Assembly (NCBI GenBank): GCA_035235625.1
Contig: CP141143.1
Location: 43,323,178-43,387,177, forward strand
DNA length: 64,000 bases
Direction of reading: 5' to 3'
From: Saururus chinensis
Lineage: Eukaryota; Streptophyta; Magnoliopsida; Piperales; Saururaceae
The stretch's first letter is position 1. The number at the start of each line of letters is the position of its first letter. Of this stretch, positions 13,441 to 22,979 are shown piece by piece. Below the pieces are notes generated by a model. The model saw only the letters and a list, made by a program, of their open reading frames with translations. It made no database searches and was not told the DNA's origin. The position numbers were made by a program, and so were the translations under genes.

Positions 13441-13745
13441 AATGAAAAATATGAGTTACAAATTTTATTGTCTACATCAGTATATTACTTAACTTAATTC
13501 CTTTTTTTTAATGTGTATTCTAAAAATCAGTATTTCTGATAACACAACCTAAGTGGCTATTGTATGATCGATCATACGATGACGACAACGTTATTCGAAA
13601 AAAATACGTTGTCGGTCTGAATAAACGACATCGGTAGATATAGTTTTGTCGATTTCATGACAGAATCATCGTGTTCTTATTAGAACTACGTCAAACGTAT
13701 TTGGCATATGTTTAGTCACACGACATATATAATTGTCGTATGTTG
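13441..13745 (+). repeat. Direct repeat, left copy, in the DNA-element remnant
   Basis: This segment matches 14530-14850 at an offset of about 1089 bp. Shared landmarks are AATGAAAA followed by AGTTACAAATTT, ACGACATCGGTAGATAT, and CATGTTCTTATTAGAACTAC or its close variant. It holds a perfect 16-bp palindrome, GTATGATCGATCATAC, at 13562-13577, which the right copy has lost. Confidence 0.75.
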
Positions 13746-14529
13746 GGTTTCCAATTAAATTCCCGAGGATGAAATTAAGCGACTATCGTGAATGATGACA
13801 TGTCTGTGATTCATTTCAGGTTTCCAATTAAATTCCCGAGGATTTAGTTCCCAAAGAGTCAGCAAATTGAACGTTATTCTACTAAAATTTGTAATTACGT
13901 AATTCCCGAAGAATCAACTCAATTTTTGGAGTTTTAATTACTTCCATAACCTAGCAGTTCATAATCCTCCCACCCTACTTATAAATATAACGGTGATCCA
14001 TGGGCATACCCATTGGGAATTTGAGAGGAGGGCGGGATAGAGACAAGACAGATCGACTGTGCCTCGACAGCCCCTTCGAGACATTGTTATCTCACCATTG
14101 TCTGATGCCATCACCCATTATAAGCAGTTGTCTCAGGCCTATGGTGGTAGCTTATAATGGGAATGGGTTTAGTGACTGGTGTAATTTCAATGTCGCGGAT
14201 ATTCTGTCGTATCTGTATAGCCTGGTCTGGTAGTATGCAAGGAGATCTAACATGGAGATCGCTCAAACAATGTTGTTCTGCATGGAGACAAATCATTCGG
14301 GAGATTGCTTTAGCGGCGGCTATTGAATCGCTCCTCCATTAGATACGGTCATCACCTATATCCGATAGAGGAGACAACTTACTAGACGGTGATATATCAA
14401 TGCCTAGAATGATCTGTCATATTCGTGCCCTATTTGTCATCAAGATCCTCCATAGTTGACGTCGAAATAGTTATCTTTGTTTTTGTTAAAAAAGAATTAT
14501 TTGTTGTTGGTTTGGACCAAAGTTATATA
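13746..14529. other. Non-coding spacer between the two direct repeats
   Basis: A local duplication of GGTTTCCAATTAAATTCCCG is seen at about 13745 and 13819. The segment from about 13990 to 14450 is richer in G+C than its surroundings and contains CATGGGCATACCCATTGGG, with a short inverted match. Small open frames overlap on both strands, and none looks like a gene. It may be a separate insertion, but no ends are visible. Confidence 0.4.
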
Positions 14530-14850
14530 ATGAAAAGTATTAGTTACAAATTTGCTTATCCGCATTACAATATTACTTAATTTGTTTTTTTGCTCATGTG
14601 GTTTCTGAATTTTGGTGTTCCTAATAACATGGCCTACACTACAATCGTAAGAACGATGATACAATGACCACCAATTTATTCAAAAAAATTTGTCATCAGT
14701 CCGAATATACGACATCGGTAGATATCGTTTTGTCAATTACATGACAGAACCATCGGCCATACGTGTAACTCATGTTCTTATTAGAACTACATGAGTTATA
14801 CTCAGCATATGCTCAGTCACAGGACAAATATTTTGGTTGTCTATTTCGGT
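14530..14850 (+). repeat. Direct repeat, right copy, in the DNA-element remnant
   Basis: This is the partner of 13441-13745. It starts with AATGAAAAGTATTAGTTACA and contains ACGACATCGGTAGATATCG. It is followed at 14850-15110 by AT-rich sequence with several AACACGA/TCGTGTT motifs, which looks like subterminal transposon sequence. Confidence 0.75.
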
Positions 14851-16526
14851 AACACGAAATGTGGGAAAGCTCACCGAACCTCATGGTTCGGTCCGCACCT
14901 TCTCATGAATATTAACACGACAAATTTACATGTCATGTATTAATTAACACACTATTTTTACTTCAGCCATTACAGGAAAAACTTAGCGTATTATAAAAAC
15001 AACGATATGAGCATAGGTCGTGTTATCGATAAAACCATAAATAAATGTAGAATTTTGTCAATTATGCAATCGTCTGATTAATAACACGATAGAGGATTAA
15101 AACATATGAGCTGTGAAACAATAATATCTCATTTGTTATGCACTCCTTCTTGTGTAGAGGAGAGTTGCTATGGGCCACGGCTTGTATGGGTTTGACATAA
15201 ATTCCATGATAATGTCCTTATCTCCCTCCTTCTTAAGCTCCATGTGGAACACCAAATGTGTGTTAAGATAGTCCTTTGGCTGCAGACTGAGCTCCTCCTT
15301 ATTCCTCTTATTTGCAGTATCATCTTCAGCCTATATCACATTGCAGATACTCTCCATTACTTCTGCATTAAATGGAGGAGTATCCAATAAAGTGCTACCA
15401 CTGGAGCCAGCATTTGAGACCATTGGTTCCGGAGTGGGAGACTTTGGATGTACCAAACAGATAATGCATGGGCCAAGGACTGATGCCAGAGGTACTTGGT
15501 CACCAGGCTTTGCATTCTGGGCAATGTGTCCAAACTTGGCTAACTTCTCATTAACGTAGTTGCCGAAATGCTTCGGCTTCTTTGAGCACTGAGCAGAGAC
15601 TTTCTTGACTGTCTCCTCACCATGAGCAGGTGGTTCAATGGTGGTGGACCTTGAGTTTAGGGCACAGGAGGTAAGAAGGGAGCGGCAGGACCAGCTTTCC
15701 TCCAAAATCTTAGTTTAATTGCTTGTTTCAGAACTGCTCCTTTAATTGCTTCCTAGGGTGCTTCCAGATTCCTCCAGGGGTTGTTTCGGTCCATCCTAGG
15801 GTTGTTCCGGTTCCTCTACCTCCCAGGGAAGGTCCAGTTTCACAACCTCTTGAGGTTATTCTTCGACCTCCCAGGGTTTTTTTCTACCAATTGGGGCCCT
15901 TCCTTCACTAAAAATGGGTCAAAGTAGATTGACCCACAGTAGCAATTGTGATTGATGACGCGACCATCTCAAAATCGTCCTTCTTAATACACTACTATTT
16001 TGGCTATCGTGTATTCGATTATACGAAAATACCCATATGAAACACAATACATTAAAATGTCATACTTACTCAAAAATAAACCCCTTGTCCACCAGATGAG
16101 GGACAAGTACTGGTTGATTTTCATGGGCAAATGGTTGGTGAGCTTCTTTGGATTTGAAGCTCTCATATTGACACAAACTGACGGCGATCCTTCAGTTATT
16201 TGAGGAGGGGTTGATGCATGACGGACTTCCGGTTGAGGGGGTTCATGCGGCTGTTCTGTCTCTGGTTCCTTAGGGGGTTGCATCTATTCTATAAGGCTAG
16301 TTGCCACCTCTAGGTCATTCTTAACACGTTGGAGTGCAGCTTCAACTCGCTCCGTGTTCCATCCCCGCTCACAATAGAGAACAACCTTCTCCAAAACAAC
16401 ATCACATATTCCAGTCATGACATCAATAGGCAAGACAAATGATTTAATGGGGTCCTTCCTGAAATGTACATGCCCTGACGTATCGCTGTGGAGGACATGG
16501 ATGGGTGTCATTGGCCAGAAAGTCTG

Positions 16527-16531
16527 CGTAC
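16527..16531. repeat. Target-site duplication CGTAC, left
   Basis: CGTAC directly precedes the solo LTR and is repeated at 17704-17708 directly after it. Confidence 0.9.
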
Positions 16532-17703
16532 TGATCGTTTATAATTAAACCCTTTGTAAGTGTACAAGGTAATTGTACTAGGATGAGTATTTAAGGGTTG
16601 TCGAACCTCAGGGACGGATGAATTATTACTAAATATAAAAAGGAATTTGCTGATTGAAAACTAAAACAACTTAAACTTAAATTAAGTAAAGGAAAAGAAA
16701 ACAACTAGTTTAAAAATAAGAGATTAATGTGATAGATTTTACTTAGGAAATCAAATCCACTATAGAACCATAACAATTCCTTAACTTTTAATCTAAATCT
16801 AGTGTGAATATGAACAAGTATTCTCTGCTACAAGCTAGAATTACTTCAGAAAGAATCATTAATTAATTTCCATGGCATGAACTATCTTCGACAATAGCAC
16901 GAATCATCTACACTAAATAGCTATAGGCATGACCCGTCTAATCTTAGTATAACTCATCCAAGTCCTTAATTATCTGAACATTAAAACTATTTTATGACCA
17001 TCTCATCTAAATCACAGAAATTAGAATTGATGCAAATATCAAAACCACATCAATCTATCATCTACAAGACAATAAATCAACATAGATTTGAATAAACATT
17101 AAAAAGCTCTTCCATTAAAAAGGAAATCCTTATCATACAATTGTCATAATTCACAACTGAGATCTAAATTAAAAAGAAAAGAAACTAAAACTTATCTATA
17201 GCTTCATCAACTCCTAAGTAAAAGAATAGTTTAGCCTTCCATGGTAGAAGAAAACACTTCAATCTCCATTGAAAGCTTTGGCTTCTTCTCCATCTTCTTC
17301 TTCCTTCTTCTCTTCAGAAAATCTACTTGTTAACTCTTAATTTTGTGCCAAATAAGTCTTTATATAGGCATTAGATCCATAAGAAAGAGTTGTATATGAA
17401 AAGGACTCAAAATTGGGTGAAATAAGGAATCTGTGCGTTATGCCGATCGATCGCCTACAAGCCCGTTCGAACGCTTGAACTGAATTTTCTTCAAAATTAC
17501 GTGTGCCCGATCGATCGGTTAGTGAGGCCGTTCGATCGCCAATGAAGAATCTGCAAAATAAGCCAATTTAATTCAAAACACCATGGAAGCTTTTTCTAAC
17601 CTAATTAAATTTAATATCTAATAATTTAACCTATATTAACACTTAAATGAGACTAGAAAATAGAATAATTAAGGGTAAAATAACACATAAATTATACTTA
17701 TCA
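16532..17703 (-). mobile_element. Solo LTR, Athila/Tat-like family B, copy 1
   Basis: A 1172-bp element with ends TGATCG...TTATCA (TG...CA) is flanked by the 5-bp duplication CGTAC on both sides, so it is a complete solo LTR. The transcriptional orientation is minus. On that strand a TATA box, TATATAAAGAC, lies at about 17364-17354, and a palindrome-rich segment with CCGATCGATCG and CGTTCGAACG lies just upstream (17440-17545). The 3' part reads CCCTGAGGTTCGACAACCC and then TACAAGGTAATTGTAC-type sequence, a layout seen in Tat/Athila-type Ty3 LTRs. It inserted into an exon of the transposon-type pseudogene, whose frame is collinear on both sides. A second copy is at 58908-60378. Confidence 0.9.
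17354..17366 (-). promoter_or_regulatory. TATA box of LTR family B, copy 1
   Basis: On the minus strand the sequence reads CCTATATAAAGAC, a good plant TATA box inside the LTR. The second copy has a matching TATATAAAGC at about 59732-59745. Confidence 0.6.
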
Positions 17704-17708
17704 CGTAC
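17704..17708. repeat. Target-site duplication CGTAC, right
   Basis: Exact repeat of 16527-16531 on the other side of the solo LTR. Confidence 0.9.
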
Positions 17709-18565
17709 CCACCTTCTTAGCCTTCGGGGTCGCCCTTTTGCCATCCATCAAGTGTGCCTCTTCGGCAGTTGGTTTGATGCATGTAATAAATTGCGAGTCT
17801 GGCTTCAGCCGCATGAAGACCTCCTCATACCACTTCCTCATCCGGTGATGAGTAATCTTCTTCCTCGCCTTTTCGTCAGCCGGGTCAAGTTTATTAGCCT
17901 TCTCCATGTCGCTTAGAAGTTTGGTAAATCCGAGCCACCTCTTGCACCTCGGGCTGCATGGAGGACCACTGGGAGCCCATATGGACATATGCTCATAAAA
18001 CCATACCTAGCGGCCAATACAAAAGAAAATGGTCAGTAGTGTAAATGGTCAGAAGCGTAAGTAGGACAATTTAGTTGTGTTATTGAGAACACGCTTTCAG
18101 GCCATGTCATGTTCCTAATAACCATTGTGTAATGTCCTATACATGATATTATAATTAATCGTGTACCATGATAGGTCTACGTGCATGTTATACGTCATAT
18201 TCGTGATAACAAAATTGACTTCATATCATGTGAGCGATATGGTGATATATTTATGTGTGTAAACATATCGTGTCCGTAGATAGATGACAGCTGCCTTGCT
18301 CATAGTATAAAACATACGAGCATTACCAGGAGCACTAATGAAGCTCCATTGAGGATCCCGGCCATGGCAGAACGCTCATCCTGTCTACTCATGATTTTCC
18401 GTTGGGCTCCCGATATGCCTCCCATCAACATATCATATATGATGCCAACCCAATTCTAGTTCCCCACTACCAATAGGTCATCTATGTAATCACACAGAGC
18501 TAGGGATACAGCTCTTTTACTCTGTGTGAATAACACGAGGACACCCATGTGCACGATAGCCAACC

Positions 18566-21500
18566 GTGCACAAATTATGTGATTTTATTCGTTTAACTAG
18601 TTACATAACAAACAACCCAAGCTCATCCTGAATGTATATTTGGTTGTTTTAAATAAATACTTACTCATTTACTAAGTTCGTAAGATTTAATCAAATGTAC
18701 TAAACTATGAACCATTTGGACCACTTTTGGTCAAGTTATTTTCTTTTAATCGATTAAAACAAAAGTTTGTTAAGAATGTGCATAAATCGTTATATCATTT
18801 AAAGTTTAAATAGATCTCTCAATCATTTGTTTTATTCATAATTACAAATTAAATGGAGAAAGTGATACCACAATTTTACCATTCTTCCTTAACTTATGTG
18901 ATTTCATTCACTTAACTAGTTTAGAACAAAGCACCTATGCTCGTCATTAATGTATGTTTAGTTGTTTTAAAGAAATATGTACTCATTTACTATGTTGGTA
19001 AGAATGAATCAAACGCATTAAATAAAAACCGATCGGACCACTTTTGGTCTCGTTATTTACTTTTAATCGATTAAATCTGAAGTTCGTTAAGAATGTGTAT
19101 AAATCGTTATATCGTTCATAGTTTAAAGAGTCCTCCGAATTATTTATTACATTCATAATTACAAATTCAATTGAGAAAGTGATACTATAATTTAACCGTT
19201 CTTCCTTAAATAATGTGATACTAGTTATAGAACAAAGCACCCAAGCTCATCCCGATTGTAAATTTAGTTGTTTTAAAGAAATACCTACGCATTTACTAAG
19301 TTTGCACAAAAGAATGAAACATACTAAATGATAAACCAAATTGACCACTTTTTGTCTAATTATTTCCTTTTAATCGATTAAAACCAAAGTTCATTAAGAA
19401 TGTTCATAAATCATTATATCGTTCAAAGTTTAAAGAGACAACCAAATCATTTGTTACATTCGTAATTACGAATTAAATGGAGAAAGTAATACCAAAATTT
19501 GACCATTTTTCCTTAAATTATATGATTTCCTTTGCTTAACTAATTATAGAACAAACCACACACGCTCGTCCCAAATGTATATTTAGTTGTTTTAAAGAAA
19601 TATGTACTCATTTACTAAGTTCGTAAGAATGAATCAAATGTACTAAACGACGAACTAATTAGACTACTTTTGGTCTATTTATTTCCTTTTAATAGATTAA
19701 AACCGATGTTCGTTATGAATGTGCATAAATCATTATATCATTTAAAGTTTAAAGAGACCTCGCAATCATTTGTTTCATTCATAATTATGAATTAAATGGA
19801 TGAAAGTGATACCACAATTTAACGGTTCTTCCCTAACTTATGTGATTTCATTCGCTTAATTTGTTTTATAACAAAACACCCATGCTCATCACGAATGTAT
19901 ATTTTTTTGTTTCAAAAAAATACATACTCATTTACTTTGTTAGTAAGAATAAATCAAAAGTAGTAAATGAGAACTGATTGGACCACTTTTGGTCAAGTTA
20001 TTTCGTTTTAATTGATTAAAACCAAAGTTTGTTAAGATTGTACATAAATCATTATATCGTTAAAAGTTTAAAGATACCTCCGAATCATTTGTTACATTCG
20101 TAGCTATGAATTAAATAGAGAAAATGATACTAAAATTTGGCCGTTCTTCCTTAAATTACGTGATTTCATTCATTTAACTAGTTATTGAACAAAGCACCAA
20201 AGCTCGTCCCGAGTTATATTTAGTTGTTTTAAAGATACGTACTCATTTACTAAGTTCATAAGAATAAATTAAACGTATTAAACAATAAACAAATTGGACT
20301 TCTTTTGGTCTAGTTATTCCCTTTTAATTGATTAAAAACAAAGTTAGTTAAGAATGTTCATAAATTGTTATATCATTTAATATTTTAAGAAACCTCTGAA
20401 TTATTTGTTACATTCGTAATTATGAATTAAATAGAGAAAGTCATACCACAATTTGACCGTTCTTCCATAACCTATGTGATTTAATTAGGTTAACTAATTT
20501 TAAAACAAAGCACACAAGCTCGTTAGGAATATATATTTAGTTGTTTTAAAGAAATACGCACTCATTTACTAAGTTCGTAAGAATTAATGAAACGCACTAA
20601 ATGACGAACCAATCAGACAACTTTTTTTTGGTTATATCCTTTTAATCATTTAAAAGTAAAGTTCATTAAGAATGTGCATAAATCATTTGTTTTAAAAATA
20701 TAAGTACTCCTAATCATTTGTTATGTTCGTAATTACAAATCAAAATTGAGAAAGTGATGCCAAATTTTGATCGTTCTTCCTTAACTTATGTGTTTTTATT
20801 TAGTTTACTAGTTTTACTCATTTACTAAGTTCGTAATAAAGAATCAAACACAATGAAGGACGAAACAATTAGACCACTTTTGGTCTACCTATATATTTTA
20901 ACTTTTAAAAAGTCTTCCCAATCATTTTTGACGTTCATAATTATGAATAAAATGTAGAAATCAATGCAACAATTTGAACATTTTTCTTTCCTTAACTTAA
21001 GTTTGTTAAGTTACTTAACTAGTTTTGGAACAAAGCTCCCAAGCTCATCACTAATCTATATTTAGTTGTTTTAAAAAATTCATACTCATTAATGAAGTTC
21101 TTAAAAATGAATCAAATGTACTAAACGACGAATCGATCAGACCACTTTTGGACTAGTTATATCCTTTTAATAAATTAAAACCAAAGTTCCTTAAGAATGT
21201 GTATAAATCGTTATATTGCTTAAAGTTTAAATAGTATTTCTAATTATTTGTTACATTTGTAATTGCTAATCAAATAGAGAAAAGAATACCACAATTTGAC
21301 AATTCATCCTTGACTTATGTGATTTAATTCACTTAGCTAGTTTTACCCAAACTCGTTATGAATGTATATTTAATTTACAAAATGATAAACAAATTGGACC
21401 ACTTTTGGTCAAGTTATATGCTTTTAATAAATTAAAACCAATGTTCGTTTAGAATGTGTACAAATCATTATATTATTTAATGTTTAGAGAGACCTCTGAA

Positions 21501-21840
21501 TCATTTGTTACATTCATTATTATGAACTAAATGGAGAAAGTAATACCACTATTTGACCGTTCTTCCTTAACTTATTTGATTTTATTTGCTTAACTAGTTT
21601 TAGAATAAAACACTAAAGCTCGTCACGAATGTTCATTTACTAAGTTCATAAAAATTAATCAAACGAATTAAATGACGAAAAAATTGGACCACTTTTAGTC
21701 AAGTTATATCATTTTAATCGATTAAAACTGAAGTTCGTTTAGAATGTACATAAATAGAGAAAACAATATCAACATTTGACCATTCTTCCTTAACTTATGT
21801 AATTTTATTCATTTAACTAGTTTTAGAACAAAGCACGTAA
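18566..21840 (+). repeat. 320-bp dimeric satellite, block 2 (subfamily B)
   Basis: About ten units in plus orientation. They show the type B signatures: TAGTTTTAGAACAAAGCACC, AATGTATATTTAGTTGTTTT, AAAGAAATACGTACTC, CCGAATCATTTGTTAC and ATGGAGAAAGTG. Units become shorter and more deleted towards the right end (about 20700-21840). It is interrupted at 21840 by an inverted-end element. Confidence 0.95.
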
Positions 21841-22979
21841 TGATGTGAATCGAGATGGACTAGTTTTTGTGGTGAAACTAGTTGATGAAGAAGAGAAGTT
21901 TAACCTCATGGTTTAATTCCAACAATTTATCCTTCTAGGTATATTTGGTTGTGAAAGTCCAGTTGTGCATGTACTCTTAAGGGATGAAAATCTTATGTGG
22001 GATCTAGAGCATGACATAGAAGGATAAACTACTAGGAGAACTTCTGAGACAAAACTCCACAAGTCTACGCAGTTCGGAAATTTCCTCTAAGATATTATCG
22101 ATGTTCATGTCTTCAATTGCAATGGCTCTCTTTGTCAACATCTCTAGTGTTAGGAAGCGAATCTCAAGCTCCGATACCAAACGATGGAAATAAAAATGAT
22201 GGAAATTTGAAGAGGCGCAGCAAGTTGCAGTAAGAGAGAACAAACGAACAGAATCCGTTTCCATGAGGAACTGTGGCTAACGAACTGTCGGAGACCTCGA
22301 AATGCAAATGATAGCGCTCACATGCAAATGGGTATCTGAAACTATCTCCCACAAGAGTGAAGAGATGAGCTAGGGATAAGTGGTTTGGAAGGACATACCT
22401 TCAACAAAACCTTATTTTTGGAGTGGCACACACTCGAAAAACAATCACCATATTTTTGGATTCAAAACAAAGCTTCCATTACAATATAGCAATGGCCTAT
22501 TTGTAGGCTTACTACATTCAAATTCATAATTGAGAAGGAAGTACAAAATAAATGCACTTCAACAACATTCTAGGTGTAATAAAAGTAAAAATTACTACTC
22601 ACAACCATTCCTAGGGAACGTAGGAGACCAAAATAGATTACTAGGCCAATATAATGCTTGGTTAGCCCTAATTTCTACGCCACGAATAAATGTGACGAAT
22701 TTGAATTTCTTCCATGGGGTTTCTTTAACTTTTCCTTCCTTGTGCTTTATGGGCCTTCATCTTTAACTTCTTGGGCTTGATTTTCTGTTGCCATTTCATC
22801 TATGCCATGCTTCTAGATCCCACATAAGATTTTTATCCCTTAAGAGTACAAGCACAACTAGACTTTCACAACTAAATATGCCTAAATGGATAAATTGTAA
22901 AAATTGAACCATGAGGTTGAACTTCTCTTCTTCATCAGCTAGTTTCACCACAAAAACTAGTCCATCTCGATTTACATCA
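21841..22979 (-). mobile_element. Element with 180-bp inverted ends and a PBS-like site
   Basis: The left arm (21841-22021, starting TGATGTGAATCGAGATGGAC) and the right arm (22798-22979) are inverted copies with a few small differences, so this looks like a DNA element with long terminal inverted repeats. However, the minus strand from 22979 also reads like an LTR: a TACAAATAGGCC promoter-like region, then TTTGGTATCGGAGCTTGAG at about 22166-22184, which closely resembles the primer-binding site for initiator Met tRNA (TGGTATCAGAGC). Minus-strand sequence after that site has a short open frame with MLTKRAIAIEDMN. No 9-bp or 5-bp target duplication is visible. Possible readings are a truncated LTR element joined to an inverted copy of its own LTR start, or a Mutator-like element carrying LTR sequence. 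Confidence 0.6.
22166..22184 (-). other. Primer-binding-site-like sequence (initiator Met tRNA type)
   Basis: On the minus strand TGGTATCGGAGC differs from the common plant retrotransposon PBS TGGTATCAGAGC at one base. A short leader and an open frame follow it. It supports an LTR-element origin for this segment. Confidence 0.5.

Larger units (their letters stand above)
13441..18565 (-). mobile_element. Decayed DNA-transposon-like insertion with a minus-strand gene remnant
   Basis: A non-satellite segment interrupts the array. The satellite stops after CTCGTCACG at about 13440 and restarts with TTATGTGATTTTATTCG at about 18566, with no visible target duplication, so the element is truncated or rearranged. 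It carries a direct repeat of about 300 bp (13441-13745 and 14530-14850), many short motifs of the form AACACGAT/TCGTGTT and CGACATCGGTAGATAT, and a spliced minus-strand coding remnant (15136-18565). Dense short subterminal motifs suggest a CACTA-like or Mutator-like DNA element, but no terminal inverted repeat could be paired. A solo LTR (16532-17703) is nested inside. Confidence 0.6.
15136..18565 (-). pseudogene. Plant transposon-type protein remnant, spliced, with several stops
   Basis: A minus-strand coding remnant in at least three exons. Exon 1 (18565-18327, cut by satellite at its 5' end) reads through CDYIDDLLVVGN, a stop, then NWVGIIYDML and GASLVLL. An intron with GTAATG donor and CTAG acceptor (18326-18007) joins GASLVLL to VWFYEHMSIWAP, a hydrophobic-to-WFYEH block like that of plant transposon-encoded mobile-domain proteins. 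Exon 2 runs 18006-17704, is broken by a solo LTR, and resumes in the same frame at 16531, reaching a stop at 16284-16286 and then a Pro/Glu-rich linker. The donor GTAAGTATG is at 16069. Exon 3 (15907-15136) keeps one frame, containing KHFGNYVNEKLAKFGHIAQN and HLVFHMELKKEGDKD, broken by at least five stops. The family assignment is tentative; decay is clear. Confidence 0.6.

Noticed and set aside
14000-14342. Three overlapping open frames on both strands
   Set aside because: They overlap heavily in different frames and on opposite strands, lack recognisable motifs and lie in the spacer between direct repeats of a transposon remnant.
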